Positions 1-8,140 of a stretch of 21,962 nucleotides of DNA are shown one piece after another (the first letter of the stretch is position 1; each line of letters opens with the position of its first letter). The notes beneath the pieces are model-generated. The model saw only the letters and a program-made list of their open reading frames with translations. It was not told the DNA's origin and ran no database searches. The DNA lies in contig CAJPOT010000023.1 of the NCBI GenBank assembly GCA_905372355.1, positions 1 through 21,962 of the forward strand, given 5' to 3'. The translations under genes and the position numbers were made by a program. Source of the stretch: an uncultured Selenomonas sp. Lineage in GTDB: Bacteria; Bacillota; Negativicutes; Selenomonadales; Selenomonadaceae.

Positions 1-23
1 TCATATAGATGATTCATTTCTGC

Positions 24-45
24 ATTGTTTAGTTTTCAAGGAACA
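24..45 (-). promoter_or_regulatory. rRNA operon leader box (boxA-like antitermination sequence)
   Basis: On the minus strand this reads TGTTCCTTGAAAACTAAAC, which closely resembles the conserved TTCTTTGAAAACTAAA element in Firmicute rRNA leaders and spacers that contains the Nus-factor boxA. It lies downstream of two strong promoters and just after a leader hairpin at 41-68 (GCCGAA/TTCGGC core). The 16S gene should begin beyond position 1, outside the window. The rRNA identity is inferred from the leader only. Confidence 0.65.
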
Positions 46-93
46 CCGCCGAATTACTTCGGCTGTTCGCCGCTCGGTTGAGCTAGCCTATTC

Positions 94-122
94 AGTATAC
101 TCGCTTCAGTGAATTTTGTCAA
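94..122 (-). promoter_or_regulatory. rrn promoter P2 (proximal)
   Basis: The minus strand carries a perfect -35 TTGACA (117-122), a 17-bp spacer and a -10 TATACT (94-99), a near-consensus sigma-70 promoter. It is the second of two tandem promoters reading toward position 1, the usual arrangement ahead of rRNA operons. Confidence 0.85.
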
Positions 123-208
123 GCACCGTTTTTCATGTCCTCCAGGACTCAGGAGCCGTTTTTCTCCGAACCTTTCACTTGCTGTCCGCTCTCTTCGCGA
201 CTTGACCT

Positions 209-237
209 ATTCTACACGAAGACTTCGCGCCTGTCAA
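209..237 (-). promoter_or_regulatory. rrn promoter P1 (distal)
   Basis: The minus strand carries a perfect -35 TTGACA (232-237), a 17-bp spacer and a -10 TAGAAT (209-214). It lies 115 bp upstream of P2 and just downstream of the terminator that ends the MFS transporter gene, so the rrn transcript is insulated from the gene before it. Confidence 0.85.
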
Positions 238-276
238 CATCTTTCTTTTCTTTCATTTTGTCCACTGGAATAGGAC

Positions 277-311
277 AAAAAGGGGAGCCGCTTGCCGCAG
301 CTCCCCTTTTT
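277..311 (-). terminator. Rho-independent terminator after the MFS gene
   Basis: A perfect 12-bp stem (277-288 with 300-311, core GGGGAGC/GCTCCCC) with an 11-nt loop ends in a run of T on the minus strand, 6 nt after the MFS stop codon. It is A-rich on one flank and T-rich on the other, so it could work in both directions. Confidence 0.9.
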
Positions 312-317
312 GTTCTT

Positions 318-1529
318 TCACTCTGCTTCTGTTTCCAGCTTCATCTCCACGACGAGCGCAGCGTCGCGCTTTCTCGCATAGAGCAGGTAATAAAGTCCTG
401 CACAAAGGAGTGCGGCTACACCGCAGGCGGCATAGATGCCTTCGAAACCAATGCCGTCCTTGAACGCGCCAAGCGCATAGGGGCCGACGCCGAGACCGAG
501 GTCGAGCGCGATGAAGTACGTCGATACGGCGACGCCGATGCGATACTCGGTGACGAGCTTCACGCAGATCGCCTGCCCGTTCGACATGAACGTGCCGTAG
601 CCGAGACCAACGAACACGCCCGCGAGGAGAAGCGTCCAGCTTTGCGTCGTGACGCTCAGTAGCAGAAGCCCGATGGCAAGACACGCATATGTCGGGTACA
701 TCACGAAGTCCTCTCCCTTGCGGTCGAACATGACGCCAGCAACAGGACGTGCGAGCGTGATCGTCAGGGCGTAGACAAGGAAGAATACCGTGCCTGCGCC
801 GATGAGACCAAGTTCCTGCGCATACGTCGCAAGGAAGCTCAGAACACTCGAATAGCTGATGCCCATGATGAACGCCACGATGGAAATGGACGTGACCTTC
901 GGCTCCAAGAAGTTGCTGATGCTGAACTTCTTAAGCTCCGCCTTCTTCTCTGCCGAAAGCTCCATCTCCGGCACCTTGAGGGCGACGATGGCAACGAGGC
1001 AGACGACGAGCATGGCGACGCAGAAATCAATGATGTAATTGAACGTCATCGTATGCTGCATGAGCATGCCGAGGAATGGGCCAATGGCGGCAGCGAGGCT
1101 CATGCTCAAGGCGTAGTAGTTGATGCCCTCGCCGCGGCGCATCACAGGAATGATGCTCGATACGATCGTGCTCGTCGCCGTCGAGGCGATGCCGTAGCCG
1201 ATGCCGTTCAGACAGCGCACGATGTAGAGCATGGAAAGGGAATCGACGAAGAAATACAGGAGCGTCGTCGCAAGATAGAAGATGATGCCTGCATAGAGCA
1301 TGAACTTTCTTCCATAAAGCTCGATGGAATGACCGGCGACCATGCGTGCGAGCAGTGTGCCGAGGATGAAGATGCCGGATGCCAGCCCCGCCTCGCTCAT
1401 CGACGCGTTGAGCGTCTTGATCGCTTCGGATGCGATGATGACCATGAGCATGTAATAGATGATATAGATCAAGAAGTTCACCAAGGTATCAAGAATGAAC
1501 TCCTTCGTCCATAACTTTTCATGTTCCAC
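318..1529 (-). CDS. MFS family transporter, substrate unknown
   Basis: This encodes an integral membrane protein of about 403 residues, the usual size for a 12-helix major facilitator. Hydrophobic segments run along its whole length. It opens with LWTKEFILDTLVNFL, typical of drug/proton-antiporter-like MFS proteins, and has a loop 2-3 style motif (GHSIELYGRKFML) near residue 70. The substrate cannot be read from sequence. The start is uncertain. GTG at 1529 lies 12 nt from an AGAAAGG ribosome site, while an in-frame TTG at 1538 is only 3 nt from it. I prefer GTG. The gene has its own promoter, follows a LysR gene on the same strand and is closed by a strong terminator. Regulation by that LysR protein is possible but not shown. 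Confidence 0.85.
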   Translation of the reverse strand: MEHEKLWTKEFILDTLVNFLIYIIYYMLMVIIASEAIKTLNASMSEAGLASGIFILGTLLARMVAGHSIELYGRKFMLYAGIIFYLATTLLYFFVDSLSMLYIVRCLNGIGYGIASTATSTIVSSIIPVMRRGEGINYYALSMSLAAAIGPFLGMLMQHTMTFNYIIDFCVAMLVVCLVAIVALKVPEMELSAEKKAELKKFSISNFLEPKVTSISIVAFIMGISYSSVLSFLATYAQELGLIGAGTVFFLVYALTITLARPVAGVMFDRKGEDFVMYPTYACLAIGLLLLSVTTQSWTLLLAGVFVGLGYGTFMSNGQAICVKLVTEYRIGVAVSTYFIALDLGLGVGPYALGAFKDGIGFEGIYAACGVAALLCAGLYYLLYARKRDAALVVEMKLETEAE

Positions 1530-1603
1530 GTTTAACAACGACCTTTCTTTACCGAACGCGCTCCTTAGCGCTGCGGCGATTTCTTAAAAATGAACTGTAC
1601 CCG

Positions 1604-1632
1604 ATTATAAGCATCGACCTCCGTTTTGTATA
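1604..1632 (-). promoter_or_regulatory. promoter of the MFS gene
   Basis: The minus strand has a perfect -10 TATAAT (1604-1609), a 17-bp spacer and a weaker -35 TATACA (1627-1632, 4 of 6 consensus). It sits immediately downstream of the LysR terminator, giving a leader of about 65-70 nt before the transporter start. The weak -35 would suit activator control. Confidence 0.6.
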
Positions 1633-1637
1633 GCGCA

Positions 1638-1676
1638 TAAAAAAGATGGGAGTTATCGCAAAAAGCGATAACTCCC
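1638..1676 (-). terminator. Rho-independent terminator after the LysR gene
   Basis: A perfect 12-bp stem (1648-1659 with 1665-1676, GGGAGTTATCGC and its complement) has a 5-nt loop and is followed on the minus strand by ATCTTTTTTATG. It lies about 30 nt after the LysR stop codon. Confidence 0.9.
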
Positions 1677-1705
1677 GACGTCATTCCTCAACGTGATCTC
1701 CACAC

Positions 1706-2602
1706 TCACATCTCACCCGTACTCCGATAAATTTTCTGAACATATTCAACGTAGGTACGAATATGGCGCAGACGCGGGTTTTCCTTCTTATATACAAGCA
1801 CAGCGTCGAGTGTCAGCGCGGGGGCAAAGGAAGAGAAACCCGACGTGATGCCGAGCGCTTCGATGAAGCGGCGCGGCAAGAGCGCACCCGCCGGATTTTC
1901 CCGGCAAAAATGCACCATCGCATACGGCGTCGAAAGACGCGCTGCCACTACGGGCATCTCTTCACCGAAGTAGCGCTCGTAGACGCGATTCATCGACGAC
2001 TTCACGGGATAAAACACGAGCGGCTGCTTCGCCGCCCAAGATCGCGTTGCATCGCCTTCGGCGCGCGCAAGACAAGGTGCATAGAAAACGATGTCATCAT
2101 CGGAAAAATGCACGCACTCCCATCCGTCAAAACTCATCTCTTCCAAGCGATATACCGAGGCAACGTCGATGCGGTCTTCCAGAAGCCCACATCGAATCTC
2201 ATCTTCCTCCATTTCAAAAACATTGAGGCAGATCTTCTCATTCTGCTTCTGAAAGTACGATACATGACGATTCATGTGAACATCGCCCAGAGAGCGCAGT
2301 ACGGCGACATTCAGCTCGGCAGGCTTGCGCTTCACGCTCTCCTGCACCTCCGCCACCGCGCCCCTCAGCTGCTCGACGCAAAGCTGCGCTTTCGCCAGAA
2401 ATGTCGTGCCCTCCTCCGTCAAGTCGCTGCCGCGCGTCGAGCGGCGGATCAAAGTGACGCCGACCACCTCTTCGAGCTTCTTCATTTGCACGCTGAACGC
2501 CGATTGTGTGATGTTCGCTTCCTGTGCGGCAAGCGAGAAATTCCTAACCTTGCCGTAAATGATGAAACACTCCAACTGATGTATGCTCGGCAGTTCGCCC
2601 AT
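1706..2602 (-). CDS. LysR family transcriptional regulator
   Basis: This is a DNA-binding regulator of 298 residues, the standard LysR length. The N-terminal winged helix-turn-helix covers about residues 5-65 and shows the family pattern HQLECFIIYGKVRNFSLAA followed by ITQSAFSVQMKKLEE and LIRRSTRG. The remainder is the periplasmic-binding-protein-like effector domain; its ligand is not predictable. The ATG start is supported by GGGAGG 7 nt upstream. Targets are unknown. LysR genes often control a neighbour, and the downstream MFS transporter gene with its weak -35 is the obvious candidate, although the two share a strand rather than diverging. Confidence 0.92.
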   Translation of the reverse strand: MGELPSIHQLECFIIYGKVRNFSLAAQEANITQSAFSVQMKKLEEVVGVTLIRRSTRGSDLTEEGTTFLAKAQLCVEQLRGAVAEVQESVKRKPAELNVAVLRSLGDVHMNRHVSYFQKQNEKICLNVFEMEEDEIRCGLLEDRIDVASVYRLEEMSFDGWECVHFSDDDIVFYAPCLARAEGDATRSWAAKQPLVFYPVKSSMNRVYERYFGEEMPVVAARLSTPYAMVHFCRENPAGALLPRRFIEALGITSGFSSFAPALTLDAVLVYKKENPRLRHIRTYVEYVQKIYRSTGEM

Positions 2603-2647
2603 GCCGCAGCCTCCCTTCGACAGGAGAATCCCTGCCGTATTTTCTCT

Positions 2648-2688
2648 AAAACAAAAAGCGGCTTCTGCGCCTAAGCAGAAAACCGCTT
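2648..2688 (-). terminator. terminator after tRNA-Ala
   Basis: On the minus strand an AAGCGG...TTCTGC arm pairs with GCAGAAGCCGCTT (arms within 2656-2668 and 2675-2688, small internal mismatch), followed by TTTTTGTTTT. It lies 10 nt past the tRNA 3' end and before the LysR start, so it ends the tRNA transcript. Confidence 0.85.
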
Positions 2689-2698
2689 AAATACCCTA

Positions 2699-2774
<76 letters not shown>

Positions 2775-2793
2775 GTGGACAAATTACTTTGCT

Positions 2794-2822
2794 AGTATAC
2801 AGCACGAAAGCAAAAAGCGCAA
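2794..2822 (-). promoter_or_regulatory. promoter of tRNA-Ala
   Basis: The minus strand has -35 TTGCGC (2817-2822), a 17-bp spacer and -10 TATACT (2794-2799), placing the transcript start about 12 nt before the mature tRNA 5' end. The -35 hexamer TTGCGC is the same as the one proposed for rpmB. Confidence 0.8.
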
Positions 2823-2841
2823 GCCCTTTTTGTAAAAAATT

Positions 2842-3849
2842 TCATGCGCTCGGATACGCTTTTCGATAGCTGCCGTCGAGGATATGCTGCCACCATGCGC
2901 GGTTTTCCAGATACCATGCAATCGTGCGCTCGATGCCGTCTTCGAATCTCGTCTCGGGCAGCCAGCCGAGTTCCGTATGGATCTTCGTCGGATCGATCGC
3001 ATAGCGGCGGTCATGTCCCTTCCTGTCCGCCACATACGAGATGAGGCTCTCAGGCTTCTTCAAGGCGCGAAGGATGACCTTGACGACGTCGATGTTGGCG
3101 CGTTCGTTGTGACCGCCGATGTTGTAGACCTCTCCCGTGCGTCCCTTCTGCAGCACGAGGTCAATGGCGCGGCAGTGATCCTCGACGTAGAGCCAGTCGC
3201 GCACGTTGGCGCCGTCGCCATAGACGGGAAGCTGCTCGTCGGCAAGCGCCTTGACGATCATCAGCGGGATGAGTTTCTCGGGAAAATGGTACGGGCCATA
3301 GTTGTTCGAGCAGCGCGAGATCGTCACGGGCAGGCCGTATGTGCGACTATAAGCGAGTACGAGGAGATCGGCGCTCGCCTTCGAGGATGAATACGGGCTC
3401 GACGTATGCAAGGGAGTCTCCTCAGTGAAGAAGAGATCGGGGCGGTCGAGCGGCAAATCGCCGTAGACTTCATCCGTCGACACCTGATGGTAGCGCGAAA
3501 TGCCGTACTCGCGGCAAGCGTCCATGAGAACGCTCGTGCCGATGATGTTCGTCTGCAGGAAGATCTCCGGCGTCTCGATCGAGCGGTCGACATGACTTTC
3601 CGCCGCGAAATTCACAACGACATCGGGTTTCTCGGCGCGAAAGAGCGCGTAAATCGCCTCGCGGTCGCATATATTGCAGTGGGCGAAGCGAAAGCGCGGC
3701 TCTTCTGCGAGATCGAGCAGAGATTCATAGTCGCCCGCATACGTCAGCGCATCGACGCAAAGAATCTCCGCGTCCTCGTGCGCCTTCATCATATAGTGGA
3801 CGAAATTGCTGCCGATAAAGCCGGCGCCGCCAGTCACAAGATACTTCAC
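2842..3849 (-). CDS. rfbB: dTDP-glucose 4,6-dehydratase
   Basis: This is the second step of dTDP-L-rhamnose synthesis, converting dTDP-glucose to dTDP-4-keto-6-deoxyglucose with bound NAD+ in the cytoplasm. The 335-residue protein is a full-length extended SDR. The nucleotide-binding GGAGFIG is at residues 7-13, the catalytic STDEVYG at 124-130 (Thr-Asp-Glu triad) and YSSSK at 153-157. The start is GTG at 3849, preceded by GGGGAGGAAAAGGC within the end of rfbC. The gene overlaps rfbC by 4 bp, so the two are translationally coupled. The assignment is secure. It is the last gene of the rfbA-rfbC-rfbB run, and rfbD does not follow. Confidence 0.96.
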   Translation of the reverse strand: MKYLVTGGAGFIGSNFVHYMMKAHEDAEILCVDALTYAGDYESLLDLAEEPRFRFAHCNICDREAIYALFRAEKPDVVVNFAAESHVDRSIETPEIFLQTNIIGTSVLMDACREYGISRYHQVSTDEVYGDLPLDRPDLFFTEETPLHTSSPYSSSKASADLLVLAYSRTYGLPVTISRCSNNYGPYHFPEKLIPLMIVKALADEQLPVYGDGANVRDWLYVEDHCRAIDLVLQKGRTGEVYNIGGHNERANIDVVKVILRALKKPESLISYVADRKGHDRRYAIDPTKIHTELGWLPETRFEDGIERTIAWYLENRAWWQHILDGSYRKAYPSA

Positions 3850-4418
3850 GCCTTTTCCTCCCCATAGACGAAATTGAGCTGAGCTTCCCGCTCGGCGAGC
3901 GGCGGCGCCGCCTCGTCCTTCGCCGAAAGAACCGTCGGCGCGATCTCCCAGTCAACGCCGATGACAGGATCGCTCCAAAGAATGTTGCCGTCGCACTCCG
4001 GCGCATAGTAATTGTCCGCCTTGTACTGCACCTCGACGTCATCCGTCAAGGTGATGAAACCATGCGCGAAACCACGCGGAATCATCAGCTGTCTCTTGTT
4101 TTCCGCCGAAAGGCGCACGGAAACCCACTTCGCATACTGCGGCGAACCCTTTCGTATGTCAACGGCGACGTCTAAGATCTCGCCGCGCGTGCAGCGCAGG
4201 AGTTTCGCCTGCGCCATGGGATTCTTCTGATAATGAAGTCCGCGCAGCGTACCCTTTTCCGCTGAGAAAGACTGATTGTCCTGCACGAAGTCGTAGGAGA
4301 GACCCGCCTCTTCCATCTTCTTTTTCGACCAGCTCTCCATGAACCAGCCGCGTGCATCGCCGAACACCTGCGGTTCCAAGATAAAGACGCCCTTGAGGCG
4401 CGTTTCCGTCACGTTCAT
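3846..4418 (-). CDS. rfbC: dTDP-4-dehydrorhamnose 3,5-epimerase
   Basis: This is a cupin-fold epimerase of 190 residues, the typical RmlC length. It inverts C3 and C5 of dTDP-4-keto-6-deoxyglucose, the third step toward dTDP-L-rhamnose. The family motif GTLRGLHYQ is at residues 56-64 with the catalytic His62. PRGFAHGF follows at 114-121, and the conserved tyrosine sits in VQYKADNYYAP near residue 132. The gene begins 11 nt after the rfbA stop and overlaps rfbB by 4 bp, so the three genes form a tight operon. The ATG start fits the family N-terminus. Confidence 0.96.
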   Translation of the reverse strand: MNVTETRLKGVFILEPQVFGDARGWFMESWSKKKMEEAGLSYDFVQDNQSFSAEKGTLRGLHYQKNPMAQAKLLRCTRGEILDVAVDIRKGSPQYAKWVSVRLSAENKRQLMIPRGFAHGFITLTDDVEVQYKADNYYAPECDGNILWSDPVIGVDWEIAPTVLSAKDEAAPPLAEREAQLNFVYGEEKA

Positions 4419-4429
4419 TTCTCGTTCCC

Positions 4430-5302
4430 CTATCCCTTGACCAGTTGCTCCAGATAGCGCCCGTAGTCGTTCTTCATCAAAGGCTGCGCGAGGCGCAGAA
4501 CCTGCTCCGCATCAATATGCCCCATGCGGTAGGCGATCTCCTCGATGCAGGCGATCTTGAGACCCTGGCGATCCTGAATTGTCTCGACAAACGTAGCCGC
4601 CTGCAGAAGCGACTCATGCGTGCCTGTATCGAGCCACGCGAACCCCCTGCGCATCTTCTCTACCTGAAGGTCACCGCGCTCCAAATACGTGCGGTTCACA
4701 TCCGTGATCTCAAGCTCGCCGCGTGCCGACGGCTTGACCGCCTTCGCGATCTCAACGACATCGTTGTCGTAGAAGTACAGCCCCGTCACCGCATAGTTCG
4801 AGCGCGGCATCTCGGGCTTTTCCTCCAAACTGACAGCGCACCCCGTCTCATCAAACTCCACGACGCCATAGCGCTGCGGGTCGCGCACGTAGTAGGCGAA
4901 CACCGTCGCGCCCGCCTCGCGTGCCGTCGCACGCTGCAAAAGCCGTGCAAGGTCAGCGCCGTAGAAGATGTTGTCGCCCAGGACAAGTGCGCAGCCGTCG
5001 CCGCCGATGAAATTCTCGCCGATGAGGAACGCCTGCGCCAAGCCGTCCGGGCTCGGCTGCACGGCATAGGAGATATGAATGCCCCATTGGCTGCCGTCGT
5101 CGAGCATAGCAGAAAACATCGTGCTGTCCTGCGGCGTCGTGATGACGAGGATGTCCTCCAGTCCGGCGAGCATCAGCGTGCTCAACGGATAGTAGATCAT
5201 TGGCTTGTCAAAGACCGGCATGAGCTGCTTCGACACGACCTTTGTCAGCGGATAGAGCCGCGTTCCCGAGCCGCCCGCCAGAATTATTCCCTTCTTCAGC
5301 AC
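4430..5302 (-). CDS. rfbA: glucose-1-phosphate thymidylyltransferase
   Basis: This enzyme makes dTDP-glucose from glucose-1-phosphate and dTTP, the first step of dTDP-rhamnose synthesis. The 290-residue product has the nucleotidyltransferase signature [12 protein letters not shown] at residues 9-20, then [18 protein letters not shown], and GDNIFYG further on, all diagnostic of RmlA. The start is GTG at 5302, chosen because AGAGGTG lies 5 nt upstream and the product then begins right at the conserved KKGIILAGG. An upstream in-frame codon at 5332 would add a non-conserved leader and is rejected. It is the first gene of the rfbACB unit, 42 nt after a YbjN-like gene. Confidence 0.96.
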   Translation of the reverse strand: MLKKGIILAGGSGTRLYPLTKVVSKQLMPVFDKPMIYYPLSTLMLAGLEDILVITTPQDSTMFSAMLDDGSQWGIHISYAVQPSPDGLAQAFLIGENFIGGDGCALVLGDNIFYGADLARLLQRATAREAGATVFAYYVRDPQRYGVVEFDETGCAVSLEEKPEMPRSNYAVTGLYFYDNDVVEIAKAVKPSARGELEITDVNRTYLERGDLQVEKMRRGFAWLDTGTHESLLQAATFVETIQDRQGLKIACIEEIAYRMGHIDAEQVLRLAQPLMKNDYGRYLEQLVKG

Positions 5303-5344
5303 AAAATCACCTCTCAAACGACACGGCTGCAATATTTCCGCATC

Positions 5345-5779
5345 TCAAGCCTTCTGCCAAATCAAGCTCATGAACTCGCTGTGGCGCTTCCTGACCTCCC
5401 GTGCGACGACGCCCACGATCGTATTGACGAGATCGGCCGAATAGTTCTTCTGCGTCATCGGGATGCAGGCGTCAAGGATGACAGACGTATCAGGCGCAAG
5501 ATAATACTTGAACAGTTTGTTGCCGTTGTTCAGGCGCATGATGAAATTCGTCACCTCATAGGCGTTGTCATCATTCAGTGCCTTCGGCGCAAGATTGGCT
5601 CGTACAATCACATAGATTGTATCGTCGAAAATGACCCCGAGCGGCACATACTGTCCCTGCACCTCAACGGTCGAGCGAAAAATCACGCTCTCATGCTCAT
5701 CGCCAAGCTCCTCGCGCTCAAAGCTGTCAATCTTATGCCGCTGCAAATACCGCTTGAACTTCTCCGCTGCCTCTACCAT
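5345..5779 (-). CDS. YbjN-domain-like protein of unknown function
   Basis: This is a soluble, acidic protein of 144 residues with no signal peptide or membrane helix. It starts FKRYLQRHKIDSFE, continues with alternating beta-like segments (VIFRSTVEVQGQYVPLGVIFDD, YVIVRANLAP) and ends in a helix. This resembles the YbjN / sensory-regulator fold, a chaperone-like domain found in many bacteria with no defined reaction. The match is by pattern only. The ATG start has GGAGG 6 nt upstream. The gene lies 42 nt upstream of rfbA on the same strand with no terminator between, so it may be cotranscribed with the dTDP-sugar genes. No functional link is established. Confidence 0.75.
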   Translation of the reverse strand: MVEAAEKFKRYLQRHKIDSFEREELGDEHESVIFRSTVEVQGQYVPLGVIFDDTIYVIVRANLAPKALNDDNAYEVTNFIMRLNNGNKLFKYYLAPDTSVILDACIPMTQKNYSADLVNTIVGVVAREVRKRHSEFMSLIWQKA

Positions 5780-5928
5780 AAACTTCCTCCGTAAATGCGA
5801 AATTCGTATCTTTCAATAAGATTCATCAAAGGCACAGGAAACTCCTGCCAAGAAACGGTCTTTCTTTTTTATTTTATTCCCCATACCATTATGAGAGATG
5901 TATCGAAGATGCAGCCGCACACGTCTTT
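5780..5928. other. recG to ybjN-like intergenic spacer
   Basis: This 149-bp spacer is more AT-rich than its surroundings and includes a TTTTTTATTTTATT stretch at about 5864-5877. A small hairpin (CAGGA/TCCTG) lies near 5832-5847. I see no convincing recG terminator and no promoter with both boxes for the downstream gene, only its ribosome site next to 5779. Confidence 0.4.
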
Positions 5929-7986
5929 TCAGACCTCCGTGATCTTCGCAAAAAATCCCTTGTACTCAAGCCGCAGGATTTCAGCAACCTCCTTGCGCAT
6001 TGCGGGGCTTTCCATCGTTTCGAGCGCCGCGCGACGCGCCTTGAGCAGAATATCGACGTCGCGCAGGGCGTCTGCCATCTTGAGATCAGGCAGGCCGTGC
6101 TGCATCGCGCCGAAGAATTGACCGGGGCCTCTGAGCTTCAAATCCTCCTCGGCGAGCACGAAGCCGTCGCGCATGCTCTCCAAAAGGGCAAGCCGTTTCT
6201 TCGCCGCAGCGGTTCGCGCCGCCGAAACGAGGATGCAGTAGGAACGATGCGCCCCCCTGCCCACGCGTCCGCGCAGCTGATGAAGCTGCGCGAGGCCGAA
6301 GCGCTCGGCATTCTCAATGACCATGATGCTCGCATTCGGCACGTCTACACCCACCTCGATGACCGTCGTCGTCACGAGAACGTCGAGCTCGCCCGCGTGG
6401 AAGTCCGCCATAACGGCTTCCTTCTCCTTGCCTCGGAGCCTGCCGTGCACGAGGCCGCATCGCACTTCACGGAACACGCCCGCACTGAGTTCCTCGTAGA
6501 CCTCCTGCGCCGACGGCAGGCCAAGCGTGTCGTTCTGCTCGACGAGCGGGCAGACGACGTAGGCCTGCCTGCCCCTTTCAATCTCTTGACGCACGAAGCG
6601 ATAGATGCGATCACGCCGGTCGGGCGTGCGCACGAAGGTCTCGACGGGCACGCGCCCCGGCGGCAGATGCTCGATGCGCGAGACGTCGAGATCGCCGTAG
6701 ACCGTCAAGGTCATCGTGCGTGGAATCGGCGTCGCCGTCATGACGAGCATGTCGGGCGTGAGGTGTGCGCGTTTTTCAAGCGTCGCTCGCTGCTCGACGC
6801 CGAAGCGATGCTGCTCATCCGTCACGACGAGGCCGAGCGAGGCGAAGGCGACAGGCTCCTGGATCAAGGCATGCGTGCCGATCACGATATCGACATCGTG
6901 CGCCTCGATCGCCTCGTACGCCGCCTCGCGTTCCTTCTTCGACAATCTTCCCGTCAGGAGCAGCAGACGCACGGGCAGATCTCGCAGCAATTCGCTGAAC
7001 TTATCGAAATGCTGACGCGCCAAGATTTCCGTCGGCGCCATGAATGCACCCTGAAAGCCGTTTTCCACCGTCTTGACGAGCGCCAAGAGGGCGAGCGCCG
7101 TCTTGCCCGAGCCGACGTCCCCTTGCACGAGGCGGCGCATCGGCAAGGCAAGCTCCATGTCCTGCCGAATGTCGCGCCACGCCTTTTCCTGGTCCTCTGT
7201 CAAGCGGAACGGCAAAGCCTCACGCGCCTCGCGCGAAAGGCGGCTCGCGCCGAGATGGCGCACGCCCTTCTTTTTTTCACGACTCTCGCGACGCAGGAGA
7301 AGAAGCCCACACTGGATGAGGTAAAGCTCCTCGAAGATCAGTCTTTCCCGCGCGAGATGCAGCGCCTCGGGCGATTCGGGAAAATGCACCTCGCGATACG
7401 CCTCTTCTCGCGCGACGAGACGATAGCGCTGGCAGATGCTCTCGGGCAAGGTCTCCACGATCTTACCGATTCCTTGAAATACTCCTGTGAGAAGCGTGCG
7501 GAAAAACTTCTGATTCAGACTGCCCGAAGCCGCATAGACCGGCAGAATGCCCAGAGCCGCTTCCCCGCCTTTTTCCATCAGGGAGAAGTCCTTGACCTGG
7601 CTCATCTGCTTCTTGCCGCGCCCGCCGAAGGCATAATCAATCTTACCGACAGCAAAGAGCTGCATCCCCGCCTTGAGCTTTCCCTTGAGAAACTTCTGAT
7701 TGAAGAACGTGACCTGCAAAAATCCCGTGCCGTCGTCAATATCGACGCTCAGGATATGAATGCCACGCCCCGTGCGCCTCTCGGCTATATGACGGATGAC
7801 GCCTGTGACCGCCTGCTGCTCGCCGACCGCGAGCGCGGTGAGCGGCGTCAGCACGCGCCTGTCTTCGTATGTGCGCGGATAATAGGTCAGGAGGTCATAG
7901 ACGGTGAAGAGGCCGATCTTGTTCAATGCCTCGTATTTCTTCGCGCCGACGCCTTTGAGCTCCAAAAGGCTCGTCTGCAGCTCCAT
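5929..7986 (-). CDS. recG: ATP-dependent DNA helicase RecG
   Basis: This branched-DNA helicase remodels stalled replication forks and Holliday junctions. The 685-residue product is full length. The N-terminal wedge/OB region covers about residues 1-230 (LLELKGVGAKKYEALNKIG near the start). The SF2 motor follows: Walker A GDVGSGKT at 289-296, MAPTEILARQH, the DEQH box at 390-393, MTATPIPRT, and the C-terminal lobe with VTTTVIEVGVDVPNA and QLRGRVGRG. The start was set at ATG 7986 because GAGAGGGGG lies 5 nt upstream and the family begins with a short segment before LKGVG. An in-frame ATG at 8064 lies upstream of a probable terminator and adds unrelated sequence. It is monocistronic or weakly coupled to neighbours. 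Confidence 0.97.
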   Translation of the reverse strand: MELQTSLLELKGVGAKKYEALNKIGLFTVYDLLTYYPRTYEDRRVLTPLTALAVGEQQAVTGVIRHIAERRTGRGIHILSVDIDDGTGFLQVTFFNQKFLKGKLKAGMQLFAVGKIDYAFGGRGKKQMSQVKDFSLMEKGGEAALGILPVYAASGSLNQKFFRTLLTGVFQGIGKIVETLPESICQRYRLVAREEAYREVHFPESPEALHLARERLIFEELYLIQCGLLLLRRESREKKKGVRHLGASRLSREAREALPFRLTEDQEKAWRDIRQDMELALPMRRLVQGDVGSGKTALALLALVKTVENGFQGAFMAPTEILARQHFDKFSELLRDLPVRLLLLTGRLSKKEREAAYEAIEAHDVDIVIGTHALIQEPVAFASLGLVVTDEQHRFGVEQRATLEKRAHLTPDMLVMTATPIPRTMTLTVYGDLDVSRIEHLPPGRVPVETFVRTPDRRDRIYRFVRQEIERGRQAYVVCPLVEQNDTLGLPSAQEVYEELSAGVFREVRCGLVHGRLRGKEKEAVMADFHAGELDVLVTTTVIEVGVDVPNASIMVIENAERFGLAQLHQLRGRVGRGAHRSYCILVSAARTAAAKKRLALLESMRDGFVLAEEDLKLRGPGQFFGAMQHGLPDLKMADALRDVDILLKARRAALETMESPAMRKEVAEILRLEYKGFFAKITEV

Positions 7987-8011
7987 GGCCGCCCCCTCTC
8001 CGAAAGATGCA

Positions 8012-8055
8012 AAACATAAGAGAGCCCGCCTCCGCATCGAATCGCAGGCGAGCTC
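8012..8055 (-). terminator. probable terminator after pckA
   Basis: A 10-bp stem with one G-T pair (8022-8031 with 8046-8055, GAGCTCGCCT against AGGCGGGCTC on the minus strand) is followed by TCTTATGTTTT. It lies about 85 nt after the pckA stop and upstream of the recG ribosome site. The T-run is interrupted, so efficiency is uncertain. Confidence 0.55.
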
Positions 8056-8140
8056 CTTCTTCATGGCACGCTTTTTCGCGCCTTTTTCCTATCACGATAT
8101 TGCTGGAAGCGCTTTCGCCCAAAAGCCGCCCGAAAGCTGC

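Noticed and set aside
2806..2836. Terminator hairpin after rfbB
   Set aside because: The AAAAAGGGC/GCTTTTT pairing needs G-T pairs and overlaps the -35 of the tRNA-Ala promoter; too weak to call.
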